A DNA stretch of 64,000 nucleotides, from NCBI GenBank assembly GCA_914767715.1, contig OU612073.1, positions 13,826,001 through 13,890,000 of the forward strand, in the 5' to 3' direction. Below, one piece after another: positions 1-10,800 of the stretch. This stretch comes from Membranipora membranacea (Eukaryota; Bryozoa; Gymnolaemata; Cheilostomatida; Membraniporidae). The translations under genes and the position numbers were made by a program. The notes beneath the pieces are model-generated. The model had not been told where the DNA came from. It saw only the letters and a list, made by a program, of their open reading frames with translations, and did no database searches. The first letter of the stretch is position 1; the number at the start of each line of letters is the position of its first letter.

Positions 1-1138
1 AAACATGGAGAACTACAAGATCAAATCTAGCAAACCAAATAAGAGAGGAGCCTTGACCATGTTACAGCGTCTCTTTATCACACAGAGATGTAGGCTCTTT
101 ATCTGATCCTGACCAGATACCAATGCTTTTTGTCACTGCACTCTTCACAAAGTAGAATAAATTACTCCCTTGCAGCCATAGATCACTTTGTCAAAATGTC
201 AATTATAGTGAAGGTCTCATTGAGTCGTATATAACTGTGACACATGGATTATTCCAAGAACAACAAATTTAGCTTTGGTAAGCACCATTCTAATGAACAA
301 CAATACTAATCTTGGCCTAATTTGTCCAAAATGTAATAGCATAATGTTTTTAGTCATTACAGCAGCATCACAAAAGAATGGGAACACTCCATCAATACTT
401 TAGGATTTTTCCAATTCAGAATTTACCCTAACCCTGATGTTACAAAATATTAAGCTGTTCTGAATGGCACTAAACAGGCACTGGCAACGGGTGAGGTAAG
501 ACATGTGGCAGGTGCTGTATGGGATATGTCTTGCCGCGCTCAAGGCCTATACAGCACTGCTGTTGGTGCTGTAGAGGCCGCATGAATGATGTAAGGCATG
601 TCCCATACAGACATTCAACGTGTCCCACAACATCCAAGTGTTGGATTTGACAAAGAACCTAAAAATATGTCTAAGCACACAACATGGGTTGCGCCAACAA
701 ACCCTCTGCAATCTTTTTTTCCATAAAACTAGCAACTTCCCATACACAGGGCTAATATTTTAAAAGTCGTTTACAAAGATGATTTTCGATTATCAATAAA
801 AGTATCTATAAAAAGAATTTAAATGGAGGTCCCACCCTTTAGCAGAATGCCCTAGTGTCCCTCTGGCACCCTCCACACGTTCCACGACCTGCTGCCTTTA
901 GAAAACTGCCAACTGCAACAAAATTTACACTTTTCCATCAATAATAGTTGGTAGTCCTGTCCATACAGAGCTTTTCTTTAATAACTTTTTCAGAGGCAGA
1001 GGCTATTTGTTATGAAGGCTCGAAAAATATATGACCGTATAATAAATAATCTTACCTGATATGTGACCCCTCCCCCCACTGCCCACCGTGCCAAAACCAT
1101 AAACTTAATAATAAACCTGGACATGAAGCATTAGCATT
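1..1138. other. Intergenic, no host gene recognised
   Basis: No exon-like open frame with convincing splice sites is visible on either strand. The only structure I see is a hairpin-type repeat at about 490-663, listed separately, whose relative lies at about 4317-4487. The rest is AT-rich unique-looking sequence. Confidence 0.5.
490..663. repeat. Hairpin-type dispersed repeat, copy 1
   Basis: The reverse complement of this stretch aligns with about 4317-4487, including the shared words acatgccttacatca and cagcaccaaca. The copy also folds on itself: CTGTATGGGACATG pairs with CATATCCCATACAG. This points to a small foldback (MITE-like) element. The two copies flank the LTR element by chance or by shared insertion preference. 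No target duplication was identified. Confidence 0.6.
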
Positions 1139-1526
1139 GAGGCATTTAATTGTGGGCAACGTAACGACATTATCAGGTGTAGAAGCAATGATGCTATCAT
1201 TGATTCTCTGTCTACAATACAGGTTTTTGTCGATAACTCGACAATTTTGATCACATTTTGAGTTTGGAAATTACGATAGGTTTAGCAGCTTGTCCTGATC
1301 ATTTTGATACTGGTTTTAGGCAAAAAATTTTGAGGAAGAAATGACATCAAGTCGATAACAATGCTGCTGATTGTAAAGCGATTTTCAAATTAAAGATCCG
1401 ATCAAAATTGATCGAGTTATTGACAAAAAACCTTGATTATAGACAGTAAGTCAATGATAGCAATAGCATCAATGCTTCTACACCTTCAAATTTTGCTAGG
1501 TCGTTCCACAATTAAGTGCCTCACTT
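1139..1526. mobile_element. Foldback (MITE-like) element, about 390 bp
   Basis: The two ends are imperfect inverted repeats over roughly 130 bp. The left end reads GAGGCATTTAATTGTGG and the right end reads CCACAATTAAGTGCCTC. Deeper in, the left arm has GTGTAGAAGCAATGATGC and the right arm has its complement, GCATCAATGCTTCTACAC. Both arms then share a version of TCGATAACTCGA. There is no coding sequence inside. I could not find a clean target-site duplication, so the outer limits are approximate. Confidence 0.65.
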
Positions 1527-2142
1527 CAGCTGTATATGATGTCCTGTCTAGGTTTATTATTGAGTCCATGGCCCAAACCCTTGAATAATACCATATCATA
1601 TTGTGACATGTACATGGAGTTGTGCCTTCAGTGCAAAGTAGGATATAACTCCAAAACTGATACCAAGTCCGAAACATCAATAAATGCAGGTAATATATAC
1701 TATCAGGATAGGACGTATAGTAATGCATTCTGCGCATGCTCAGCTCTGGGCATGAGCTGATCTACATGCCCAGTCAGATCACGAGAGTCAGTATGATAGT
1801 AATGTGAGTGCTAGCTATTGAGAATGACAGCCTAAAAATGAATTCGAGTACACATGCTACAAACTATATGGTTATTTATTACAACAATTACAAGGACTAG
1901 GAGTAACTCCTTAGTTGTCAGTTTATAAGATCCTAAGTTCCTGACTATAAGAGTAAATACAACATATGCCCATCTAGTGTCTTGATGTAGATGAGTACAA
2001 TGCCCAGTATTGATACGGGACATGCAAAATAAAGGTATGTCCAGGGGCCCATGGTTGCTGATCGCCCCAGTGGTTGCTAGGCCTTTTCTCTTTGGCCTCG
2101 ACCACTGGGCACTCAACCACTAGACTTGAACTAACTGAAGAG
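1527..2142. other. Intergenic, nothing recognised
   Basis: Unique-looking sequence between a foldback element and the LTR retrotransposon. Short open frames are present on both strands, but none resembles a protein family or has a supported exon structure. Confidence 0.4.
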
Positions 2143-2147
2143 GCCGT

Positions 2148-2502
2148 TGAGATACGTTTACATACTATTGGCAGTAATTAAGTAATTAGACAAACCATAG
2201 CTCTCAACTTTGACAATGACCTGAGTCACTCCTCATAATTACCTAAAGCTATTCTTAGCTTTCAAGTAATTATCTACACAAGCCTAGGACATAACGCATG
2301 ACATACATACTTGGACGGATACATGATGGGGCTGAGAGGACAGACCGCCCTGACCCTGACTTACAGATAGACCTACTGTGCACAGATCCTACATAATATA
2401 TCTGGTAATTATTTGTGAACACTCAGCCTTAATTCTGATGGATATAAATCTTAGCTGGGCTAAGTTGAACCACCTTGCGATTGCTTTCAACCACGTACCA
2501 CA
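2148..2502 (+). repeat. 5' LTR
   Basis: A TG...CA-bounded direct repeat partner of 3725-4075. It contains a TATAAAT sequence near 2443 that could act as the element's promoter. It is preceded by target duplication gccgt and followed by the putative primer-binding site. Confidence 0.88.
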
Positions 2503-2583
2503 TTTTGGCGTCCTCGGGTGGGCTAAAAATCTTTCGATTTACAGTCTCCAGTATACTCAGTTACACTCTTAAACTAAGCTAAA

Positions 2584-3585
2584 ATGGATATACCCTACGA
2601 AGAACATTATCCAGGTGAAACTTTCAGCAAACTTATGGATAATCTCTTCACTGGGCAGAGGCAGCTGCTACCTGCTGATCCAGATGTACAAAGTGGACTT
2701 GATAAACCACTGAGGTTCTGCGTAAAGCATCAGATATGTGATAACCACGCAGAGTTGTCAATTATGTCCAGGATCTTTGATGAGTACGATTGCAATACCC
2801 TTTACCCTGACATTACAGAAGGCAATAGATATGTTGATTACAACCATCAACTTGGACTACAATTCTATGCTCAGAGTGAAGCTCATGTACGAGGTTGTAA
2901 ATTTTATCTTCAACGCTTTAAAGAAAAATTCTCGTTCTCTTATGTCCCTGTCTATTATCATACTCCATTGCCTGTAATGGTTCATCATGGAGCTGAGATA
3001 TGTGAAACTGTATCAGTAAATCCTGTAAATACCTGTATGTCAATTGGAGAAACTGTTCACACTGTTGATGAATCTGAGTCCTATGCTAAGGCTATTGAAT
3101 CTGAAACACCGCTCGTTACTACGAGACCTGCTGTTAACCTTGCCACTGCTGTGGCTGTGTATGTCATTGGTATGGCACCTGTATTGAGTAATGCTGTTGA
3201 AACAACTTTGCATCCAGATATGTTTCGTTCTGCTTATTCAAATCATGATGTAGCTGCTGCCAATCTGATATCTACACAGAATGTGAACCAAGCTGCTGCA
3301 TATTTAATGGACAGTTCATTATTGGAAACTACTGGCATCCAACTATTTGTTCCCACTCTGGTCTCTTCTATTGCATTGTATCTCAGGACATGTAACCAAC
3401 CACCAGAGATTGCGTCTAACATACGGAACAAACACTATTTCACATACATCATCATCATACACTATTGCTCACATCTGTCATGGTTCTGCAAATGGATATG
3501 GTTTTACTCCGTACACTCATCAAAGCCATTACGATTTTCTCATACAACAGTCGAAGGTGGTGGCTACCCTGGCTATTCTATGTAA
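2584..3585 (+). CDS. Unrecognised 333-residue ORF inside the LTR element
   Basis: The single long ORF of the element begins 78 bp after the putative primer-binding site and ends about 140 bp before the 3' LTR, the position normally held by gag. I do not recognise the protein. No zinc knuckle, protease (DTG) or polymerase motif is visible. The middle (about residues 180-205) is a hydrophobic, Ala/Val-rich stretch ending at a run of Asn and Ala. The last 50 residues are rich in aromatics and His and may be translated non-coding sequence. It could be a divergent gag, a captured host fragment, or a neutral open frame. The low LTR divergence suggests recent mobility, presumably with enzymes supplied by another element. 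Confidence 0.5.
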   Translation: MDIPYEEHYPGETFSKLMDNLFTGQRQLLPADPDVQSGLDKPLRFCVKHQICDNHAELSIMSRIFDEYDCNTLYPDITEGNRYVDYNHQLGLQFYAQSEAHVRGCKFYLQRFKEKFSFSYVPVYYHTPLPVMVHHGAEICETVSVNPVNTCMSIGETVHTVDESESYAKAIESETPLVTTRPAVNLATAVAVYVIGMAPVLSNAVETTLHPDMFRSAYSNHDVAAANLISTQNVNQAAAYLMDSSLLETTGIQLFVPTLVSSIALYLRTCNQPPEIASNIRNKHYFTYIIIIHYCSHLSWFCKWIWFYSVHSSKPLRFSHTTVEGGGYPGYSM

Positions 3586-3724
3586 AGATGCTAGGCAGCA
3601 TCTTACACTGGGCAGAGGCATAGCCTCCTAGGATCTATACGATAACAGACTTGGAACTCCTTAACACTGGGCTTAAACATAAATATTGAAGTTTGAAACC
3701 TCCAAACTTTTATGTTGAGGCAAC

Positions 3725-4075
3725 TGAGATACGTTTACACACCATTGACAGTAATTAAGTAATTAGACAAACCATAGCTCTCAACTTTGACAATGACCTG
3801 AGTCACTCCTCATAATTACCGAAAGCTATTCTTAGCTTTCAAGTAATTATCTACACAAGCCTAGGACATAACGCATGACATGCTTGGATAGATATACGAT
3901 GGGGCTGAGAGGACAGACCGCCCTGACCCTGACTTACGGATAGACCTACTGTGCGCAGATCCTACATAATATATCTGGTAATTATTTGTGAACACTCAGC
4001 CTTAATTCCGATGGATATAAATCTTAGCTGGGCTAAGTTGAACCACCTTGCGATTGCTTTCAACCACGTATCACA
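3725..4075 (+). repeat. 3' LTR
   Basis: Direct repeat of the 5' LTR, about 96 percent identical by eye, with a 4-bp deletion relative to it. It is followed immediately by the second gccgt target duplication. Confidence 0.88.
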
Positions 4076-4080
4076 GCCGT

Positions 4081-4861
4081 GTGTACTGCTACCCATTACA
4101 CAACTAAAAGACTTCTTCATCCCAAATAAATAGCCTTTAAAATGTTCAAGCCCTGCTGAATATTTGAAGAATGGCAGTACTTTCATCGTTGAATGAATCA
4201 ATACAGAAAAAGTCCAGTTCTGTATGGGCAGTAGCCAGTTTTATGAAAAGATCATAGAAGAGAGTTTGCTGGTGTAGTCCACGTTGCATGCTAAGATATA
4301 TTTTAGGTAGTACTTAGTCAAATCCAACCAATCGGGTGTTCTGAGACGTTTGGCGGTTGCTGTATAGGACATGCCTTACATCACTCATGCGCCCCCTGCA
4401 GCACCAACAACAATGCTGTTTAGGCCATGAGTGCTGGAGGCTATGTCCCTTAAGCACCTGCAACATATTGTACAACAACATCATTCGTAACAGCATAGAT
4501 TTCTGTTATGATCGAAAGCACGCCTGCGTGGCATAAAAGTTGTATTTAGAACAGGTAATATGTGCCGATATACCAATAAACAGTTGACCACATTCTAGAT
4601 CCTAAGAGTTCACACATTTATGTGGTTCTGTGAAAAACTGCTGCCTCACTTAGGTTTGAGATTTAGTAGTAAAAGACTGCTACTAAAGCAATTAGTACAT
4701 GCTATATCGTACTTTGGAATGGTGCCGATGCATTAATTACGAAGCCACTTGTCTGCCGACATGTTTCACAGCAATTTATGTATTGTATAAAACGGCCCAA
4801 TCATACTATGAGATATTCGCACTTAGATTTGTCTGTTCTTGATTAATTGCAGAAAGAAAAA
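4081..4861. other. Spacer between LTR element and THADA-like gene
   Basis: Contains the second hairpin-type repeat copy (about 4317-4487) and the presumed upstream region of the THADA-like gene. No promoter element is clear enough to name. Confidence 0.4.
4317..4487. repeat. Hairpin-type dispersed repeat, copy 2
   Basis: Matches the reverse complement of about 490-663 over most of its length, including the pair GGACATGCCTTACATCA and CAGCACCAACAACA. The family is palindromic, so orientation is arbitrary. Confidence 0.6.
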
Positions 4862-7800
4862 ATGAAGAAGCATATTGGTATGACAAAATCTGCTCAATCT
4901 GTGACGCTTGACGAGAGCCTCAAAGAGCAACTACTGCTCACCGCCGAGAAATGTTTGTCTGGTTAGGAAATAGATATATAACAATGAACTCTTTAAGTCC
5001 TTGCTACATGAGCCCACGAAATGCGTGGAATTGTCTTCCCATGCGTGGTGGGCGTGGCTTCATAGGCTAAACACACCCACTTTCCTTGCCTTGTGACAAC
5101 ATTGCTAAGTGAGTGACCAATGAGTAAGGAGTAATGACCAATTAAATACGCTCTATTGTACCAACTGGCCAATGACAGAAGCGTGGGTTCACAACGTGGT
5201 TAGCAACACGAACATGCTGGTCTTTGAAAAGACGCATCGTTAGCATGCCCAACGGCGTGGTTTGGCATGAACAACGCGTGGAATTGCCTCCCCACACGAT
5301 TTCGTGGGCCTGTCTAGCTACACCTTTAGTGTAAACACATCCAAGTTGTCGAGTTGAATAAATATTGGTAAAATGTTAGATCAAGTTTGATCATGGTGTC
5401 ACTAGCGGAGGTGAGCAACTCCCAATGTAGGCAGATCGATCAAACATGATCTAGTACGATGTTGATACCCATAGGATATCCCTGACACTAAATCTTATCA
5501 TAATTATTTTATATTATAGCTGAGTCACAGTCTATGGTGTCAAACCTGCTTACATCTAGTAGTTTGGTGGAACAGATAAATGCTGTCAAACAGGTGTGTA
5601 CTTGATATTTAAATGTATATTATATTATTCATCGATTTGATTAACTGTAGCCAATGTGTTGGCTCTCATTTGATGGGGTTGGTTTCACTCCGATCTGAGC
5701 CGACCCAAAGAGATTGAATTAATTCACTTAGCATGAGCACCATCAGGAATTTGATGTGCCGACCTGAGGTCAGCTTCATTAATTAGGGGCGGGAACATTT
5801 TAGGTACTCACACTATATTAACTCTAACGATCAGAGATACACATTTAAATAGTGTAGTCTCCATGTCAGTGTGCATGCTGATAGTGTAATGTTAAATTCA
5901 TTATGGTATGACTGTGTACTCTGATTACAGATAGTGAGGGTTATCGAGTCATCTTCTCCTGATCAGGTGGATGAACTGAAATGTCTGCTTCAGGCTCTTA
6001 TCTCTCTCTACTTTAACATTTCACTCGCCAAATCATCTGTGCAGAAAACTATTGCCAGGTTAGACATTGATGACTTTCAACAAGACTATAACAAAGAAAA
6101 ATAAACAGATATTTTAACTCTGATTGGTTGGTTTGGTGAGATCCTTCCCCACCCAACAAATCAGTATCAACACATGACCTAATGGTTAACACTTAGGCTA
6201 TAGAGTGTATTGCTGACCTGCAATTTATAAGATACTGTAGCACTCAAAATATCTGTTGGTTTTTATAATGAACTGCCAGTGTTCACCTTGATATGTTGTT
6301 ATTGATGAACAAATGATTGCAAATATCAGGTATTATCTTCCGATCTTCAGTGAGAGAATAATAAATACAATATGACACCTATCTAGCCTTGTCACGCAGC
6401 CACGGGTTTTTGGTTTTTCAACAAAAAGAAACCGTGGCTGCGCGACAAGGCTAACTCCTATCTCTTCCAACTGTTCGAAATAATCCCTACAGAAAAGAAT
6501 ATGAACTAATCATGGCTGAATGATCGCTAAGTCTGATCTGGTGCTGATTTTTTAGCTCACTAGAGAGTTTGAATGAGAGCTTGACTTCCCGCCTCCCAGC
6601 ATTGAACATCTCGGATCTTCTGCATACACACTGCTCAGACAGGACTCTGTCCACAAAGGTAAACTAGCAGCCTGCTTATAGTTAAAATATATTAGTCTTA
6701 TCTTTCTGATAATGAGGTTAAGTTGAGATGTTTGTCTTCATAGGACAACCCCAATAATTATTTTTTCGCTTATTACCTTTTCATATTGTAAAACAGCAAT
6801 TTGTGCTTACTCTAATTTTTATTTCACTTTTTATCTTACCAACCACGGTCTCATTCGCTTCCACAAGTACTGACAGAAAATTGAAGTGCATATAAACAAA
6901 AAACAAAATTATCCATGCATCATTTCGATCAAGTTTGATCCATTTGCCTGTATTCTGAGTTGCTCCCCCTCCACTGGTCACACTATTGACTAACTTGTTA
7001 TAAAGTCACTACTACCAATCTGATGATTGAGTGTTCATTATCAGTTTTCCTTGTAGGAATACATTTATGCTGTGAAATGCCTGATTGAAAGTCCAGCAAA
7101 CTCAGTTAAACATAAGACTCTAGTAAGTTATGTGAATCAACACACCAAACGAGCCGCAGAGCATCTACTGACATGTCTACCCCAAGTCTCTCAAACTCAG
7201 AAAAAGTTTGTATAATAAAATGATTCTTACATCCTATTGTGACAGTATACACTACCCAGAAAGCCTCTAGCCTTGTCAGACGGCCACTTTTTTTGTTTAA
7301 TAAAAAACAAGTGGCTGTCTGACGAGGCTACCTATCATTATTTGCCGCTGCTGTTAAATATTTTTAAATCTAAGACACTTTGATGTCAGCCCATCGAATG
7401 CTTGATATATTCTTTAGGGATTTCTCAGGGCATTAGTGTCTCGTCTCGTCGTGTCTCGTCCATTAGTGTCTCGTCTCGTTGTGTCTCGTCCATTAGTGTC
7501 TCGTCCAAAGCAGGTTATGAATAAATGGAAAGGTATGAAAATGGCAGTAATAGGAAAGCAATGGATGGATCCTGATGTTTTAATTAAAAAATCAATGTTC
7601 TGCAACATTTTAGTTTAAAGTCTAGTATAGCACTATAGTTGGTCTCCCCAAACTGGGTGGTGGGGGGGGCAAGAGTATGGCGGGCTCAAACTAGTTAATC
7701 TACCCATATAGTAAGACTCTAGGTTCGCCGTGTAACACTTGATAAATGAGGATATTCTAACACTCGTACTTAACTCTTGTATTTTGTAGTCAGAAAGACA

Positions 7801-10800
7801 GTCAGTTACATAGCGAGAATATATCTCTGACACATTTAGTATGTCAGATGTTACTTAGACTAGTTAATATAGACTCATCAGAGTTGGAGGATGGGCTGAG
7901 AGATAAACTGATTGACGAGTTGAATACTGCCATAGATGAGGGTATGTTAGTTACACAGCAGTTTAGTGGGTGTGGTGGTACCTAGCCTAGGGAGAAGGGG
8001 GCCCACCCCCTACCTTCACCGAACAAAGCTTGTCAAGACAGGCTAGGTGATACCCAGGTTTTGCAAGAGCTCTTCTTTACTACCACAAATTTATCTTGAA
8101 TTGTAAGGATTAGGTATTGCTTCGATTAGAGTTACCTTAGTAGGCCAATGAGTTCTGTAACCGTATGAGTCTTGAGTGAAGCTGTAACAAAATTTCTCTT
8201 TCTCATACTCTTGTTGCTTGTACTGGAGGCACATAACCTCTTAATTCACCTGTTCTATAATCAATATTAAGTATTTATGAGCTGTTTAACCTTCTCAATT
8301 CGAACTTTGATCTGCAACTATCGCCTCCAATACAACAGTGATGGGGTGTTGTTTTGGCTGATGCATATCATAGAACCGCCAGATCTGTAGAGTTTCAATC
8401 GGAAGTCACTACTTTTTGCATCATACTTATAAAGTCGCAGTATCAAACTTGGCTAAGTATGGTAAGAGTCTTGCCATGATAAACCTAGAACAAGTTTGAG
8501 CCGCTTTGCCTGATCGCGACTAGTTGCTCCCATTCCGGTAGTCACGCCGCTGTGGCGTGACCAGTGTAGGGGGCAACTCCGAATGCAGACAAATGTTAAA
8601 ATAATCATCCATTCTCTATATTCAGGTTGTACTGAGATGGATTTACTGATGGCTATGGGGCTTACAGTAGTACATCTCATATCCCTACAGGCACAGTCAC
8701 ATACAGAGTCAAAAAGTGACACCATCAACTCTCAGCTGGTCAATGAAAGTTTTGCGCAGAAGGTGAGTTGTGTTTGCTTTTCAGACTGAAGACTGTTACA
8801 AAGATGTGTTTTTATCCAGCCCATCTAATTTGAAATTTAATATTGATAATTTTAACTGAACAATCTAGTTGTATACAAATGACCAACCTCAGTATGAGGA
8901 TAAAGGTCAATGACTATGATTTATCAGCTGTCCCATGAAAGTTGTTTTGTAAGTTTTTCACAGTGTTTTGCTCCTTTCACTGTCTGTGAAATGAAGTCCG
9001 GCAACCTTATTGTGCTATCAGATCTTGCCAAATCTTTTTTCACCCCGTCAATGCTTAACTTCACGCTACAATGAAATATCAACAGTTTACTGATATTATA
9101 AATATATTCCAGATGGAGAAACTGTTACAGCTTCCTGTCATTCCTTCAGACGAAGACAATAAGACGGCGTCCAGTTTGAGAATCTGCTGTCTGCTAAACG
9201 GAGTTATCCGCTCTCAACATGAGCACTCAGATAGACTTCATAGACTCATACTAGATACTGTCAGCTCTCTTATAAAGCAGTAAGATGATCATATAACTAT
9301 ATAATATGTATTGTAGATAACATATAGTTCATTGAGCTCATGTAATTCTGATACTGTGACAATGACAAACTTGATGATAGCATTCCAGATATAGGATTGT
9401 ATGGTCGATACTCACATCTTAGTGGTGCCTTCAGGGTAGCAAGGTCCTCTTCCGATCAAATTAATTTGTTGCAACCATAGACTTGATGATATTTTTATTA
9501 TCAAGTCTTTGGTCTTTCCGAAAAGCAGCGTTCTCTGAAATAAGAGTTGGCTTCCCTTGTTATACCCGTTCTTCAGTACACAACACCAGATGATATAAGG
9601 TTTTATAGTTTGAATTTCTTCTATTTACAGGCAGATGTATACTGCTACACTACTGATATTTATGAAATCATTAGCTATGTGGACTGCCAGTCTCAGGTAA
9701 AATTTTATGTGTTTGCCCATTTGATTTCACAGCTCCATATAGTAATAAAAAAATCTGTAATATTGTATTTATACACATAGATAATTATATTTATCATATA
9801 CATTTCATAGATCCTGTGTATAATGTAAATGTATATATACTTACAGTCATACGTACATATATATGTACATACTGATTAGAGAGAAGTCAGCATTGTACGC
9901 TTCCAAGATCCAACTTTTTAAATTTCGAATGTAACTTGTGCAACAATAAAAATTTACTCTCGTATCAACCGATAGGGCATGTTACTGACTACCCACAATG
10001 CAATTTTCAGGAATTCCCATGATGATCAGTTTGTTCAACAGCTAAAAAAAGCGTGACTTTCGTCGTAATAAATGATTATTAATAATCAATGTAAAATTCC
10101 CACACACATTAGCTCTCATTTTCAATTGTGTATGGGATTGAACATTGATTATTAATAATCAATCTTATTATGGCGGAACAAGTTGCGCTTTTACCTGATT
10201 AGGCGTATCTGGTTATTCTGGGAATTTCAAGATTGCAAGTTTCATTGTGATATTGTACACACAAACCCTAATGATAGTATATTTACTTGTTTTCAGATCA
10301 GGTTATGAAGAATTGGTACAGAATGCTATCTATCCTGTTTTATTTAAGTATCTATTTTATGTGTGGGAGCATACTGCTGAGGTAAGCCACTTTCTGAGAT
10401 CATTTTGTGCAATCAATCAGTTCAGGCTGGTCATCTTTGTATTTTAGCGAATGAACTAAATCAAATGTGCATGAGTTCCCAAACTGAAATGTCAACCCAC
10501 CCGCAATTGGAAAAAGGTTTACTTCAAATGGCGAAAGGTACTGTTGCTACTGTGCGGAGAGACTCTTATCTCAGAGTCTATCTGCAAGCATTTAAACCTC
10601 GGATATCACAACATGGACACACTATGACTGGAAATTCTGGCTTACAAGAATCTTCTAGAATCGTCTTCTACTGTACTTCTCAATTCTGTCAGTAAAATAG
10701 CAATCTGTGTTGTTCATTATCTATTATGTTTTTTGCAGACTGTTCGACAAAGTTCACGAGAAGTGTTTTCTAATCTACTGAAAAGTATCAAATCAAATGG

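Larger units (their letters stand above)
2148..4075 (+). mobile_element. Short LTR retrotransposon with 5-bp target duplication
   Basis: Two direct repeats of about 355 and 351 bp flank 1.2 kb. They differ by about a dozen substitutions and one small indel. Each begins TG and ends CA, and the whole is flanked by the same 5 bp, gccgt (2143-2147 and 4076-4080). A primer-binding-site-like sequence starting TGGCGTCC begins at 2506, a few bases after the left LTR, as expected for tRNA priming. The interior is far too short for gag-pol, and no protease, reverse transcriptase or integrase motif is visible. The element is therefore a miniature, non-autonomous type that carries one unrecognised ORF. 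No clear polypurine tract was seen before the right LTR. Confidence 0.88.

Noticed and set aside
2378-2572. ORFs repeated at 2378 and 3951
   Set aside because: They are the same LTR sequence read twice, not genes.
7961-8055. Possible MITE with ends ACCTAGCCT and AGGCTAGGT
   Set aside because: The inverted ends are only 9 bp and the interior shows no further pairing. Too weak to list.
9547-9780. ORF reading through 9631-9696 in the ADVYCY frame
   Set aside because: Splice phase from the previous exon requires the frame QMYTATLLIFMKSLAMWTASL, which also matches THADA better.
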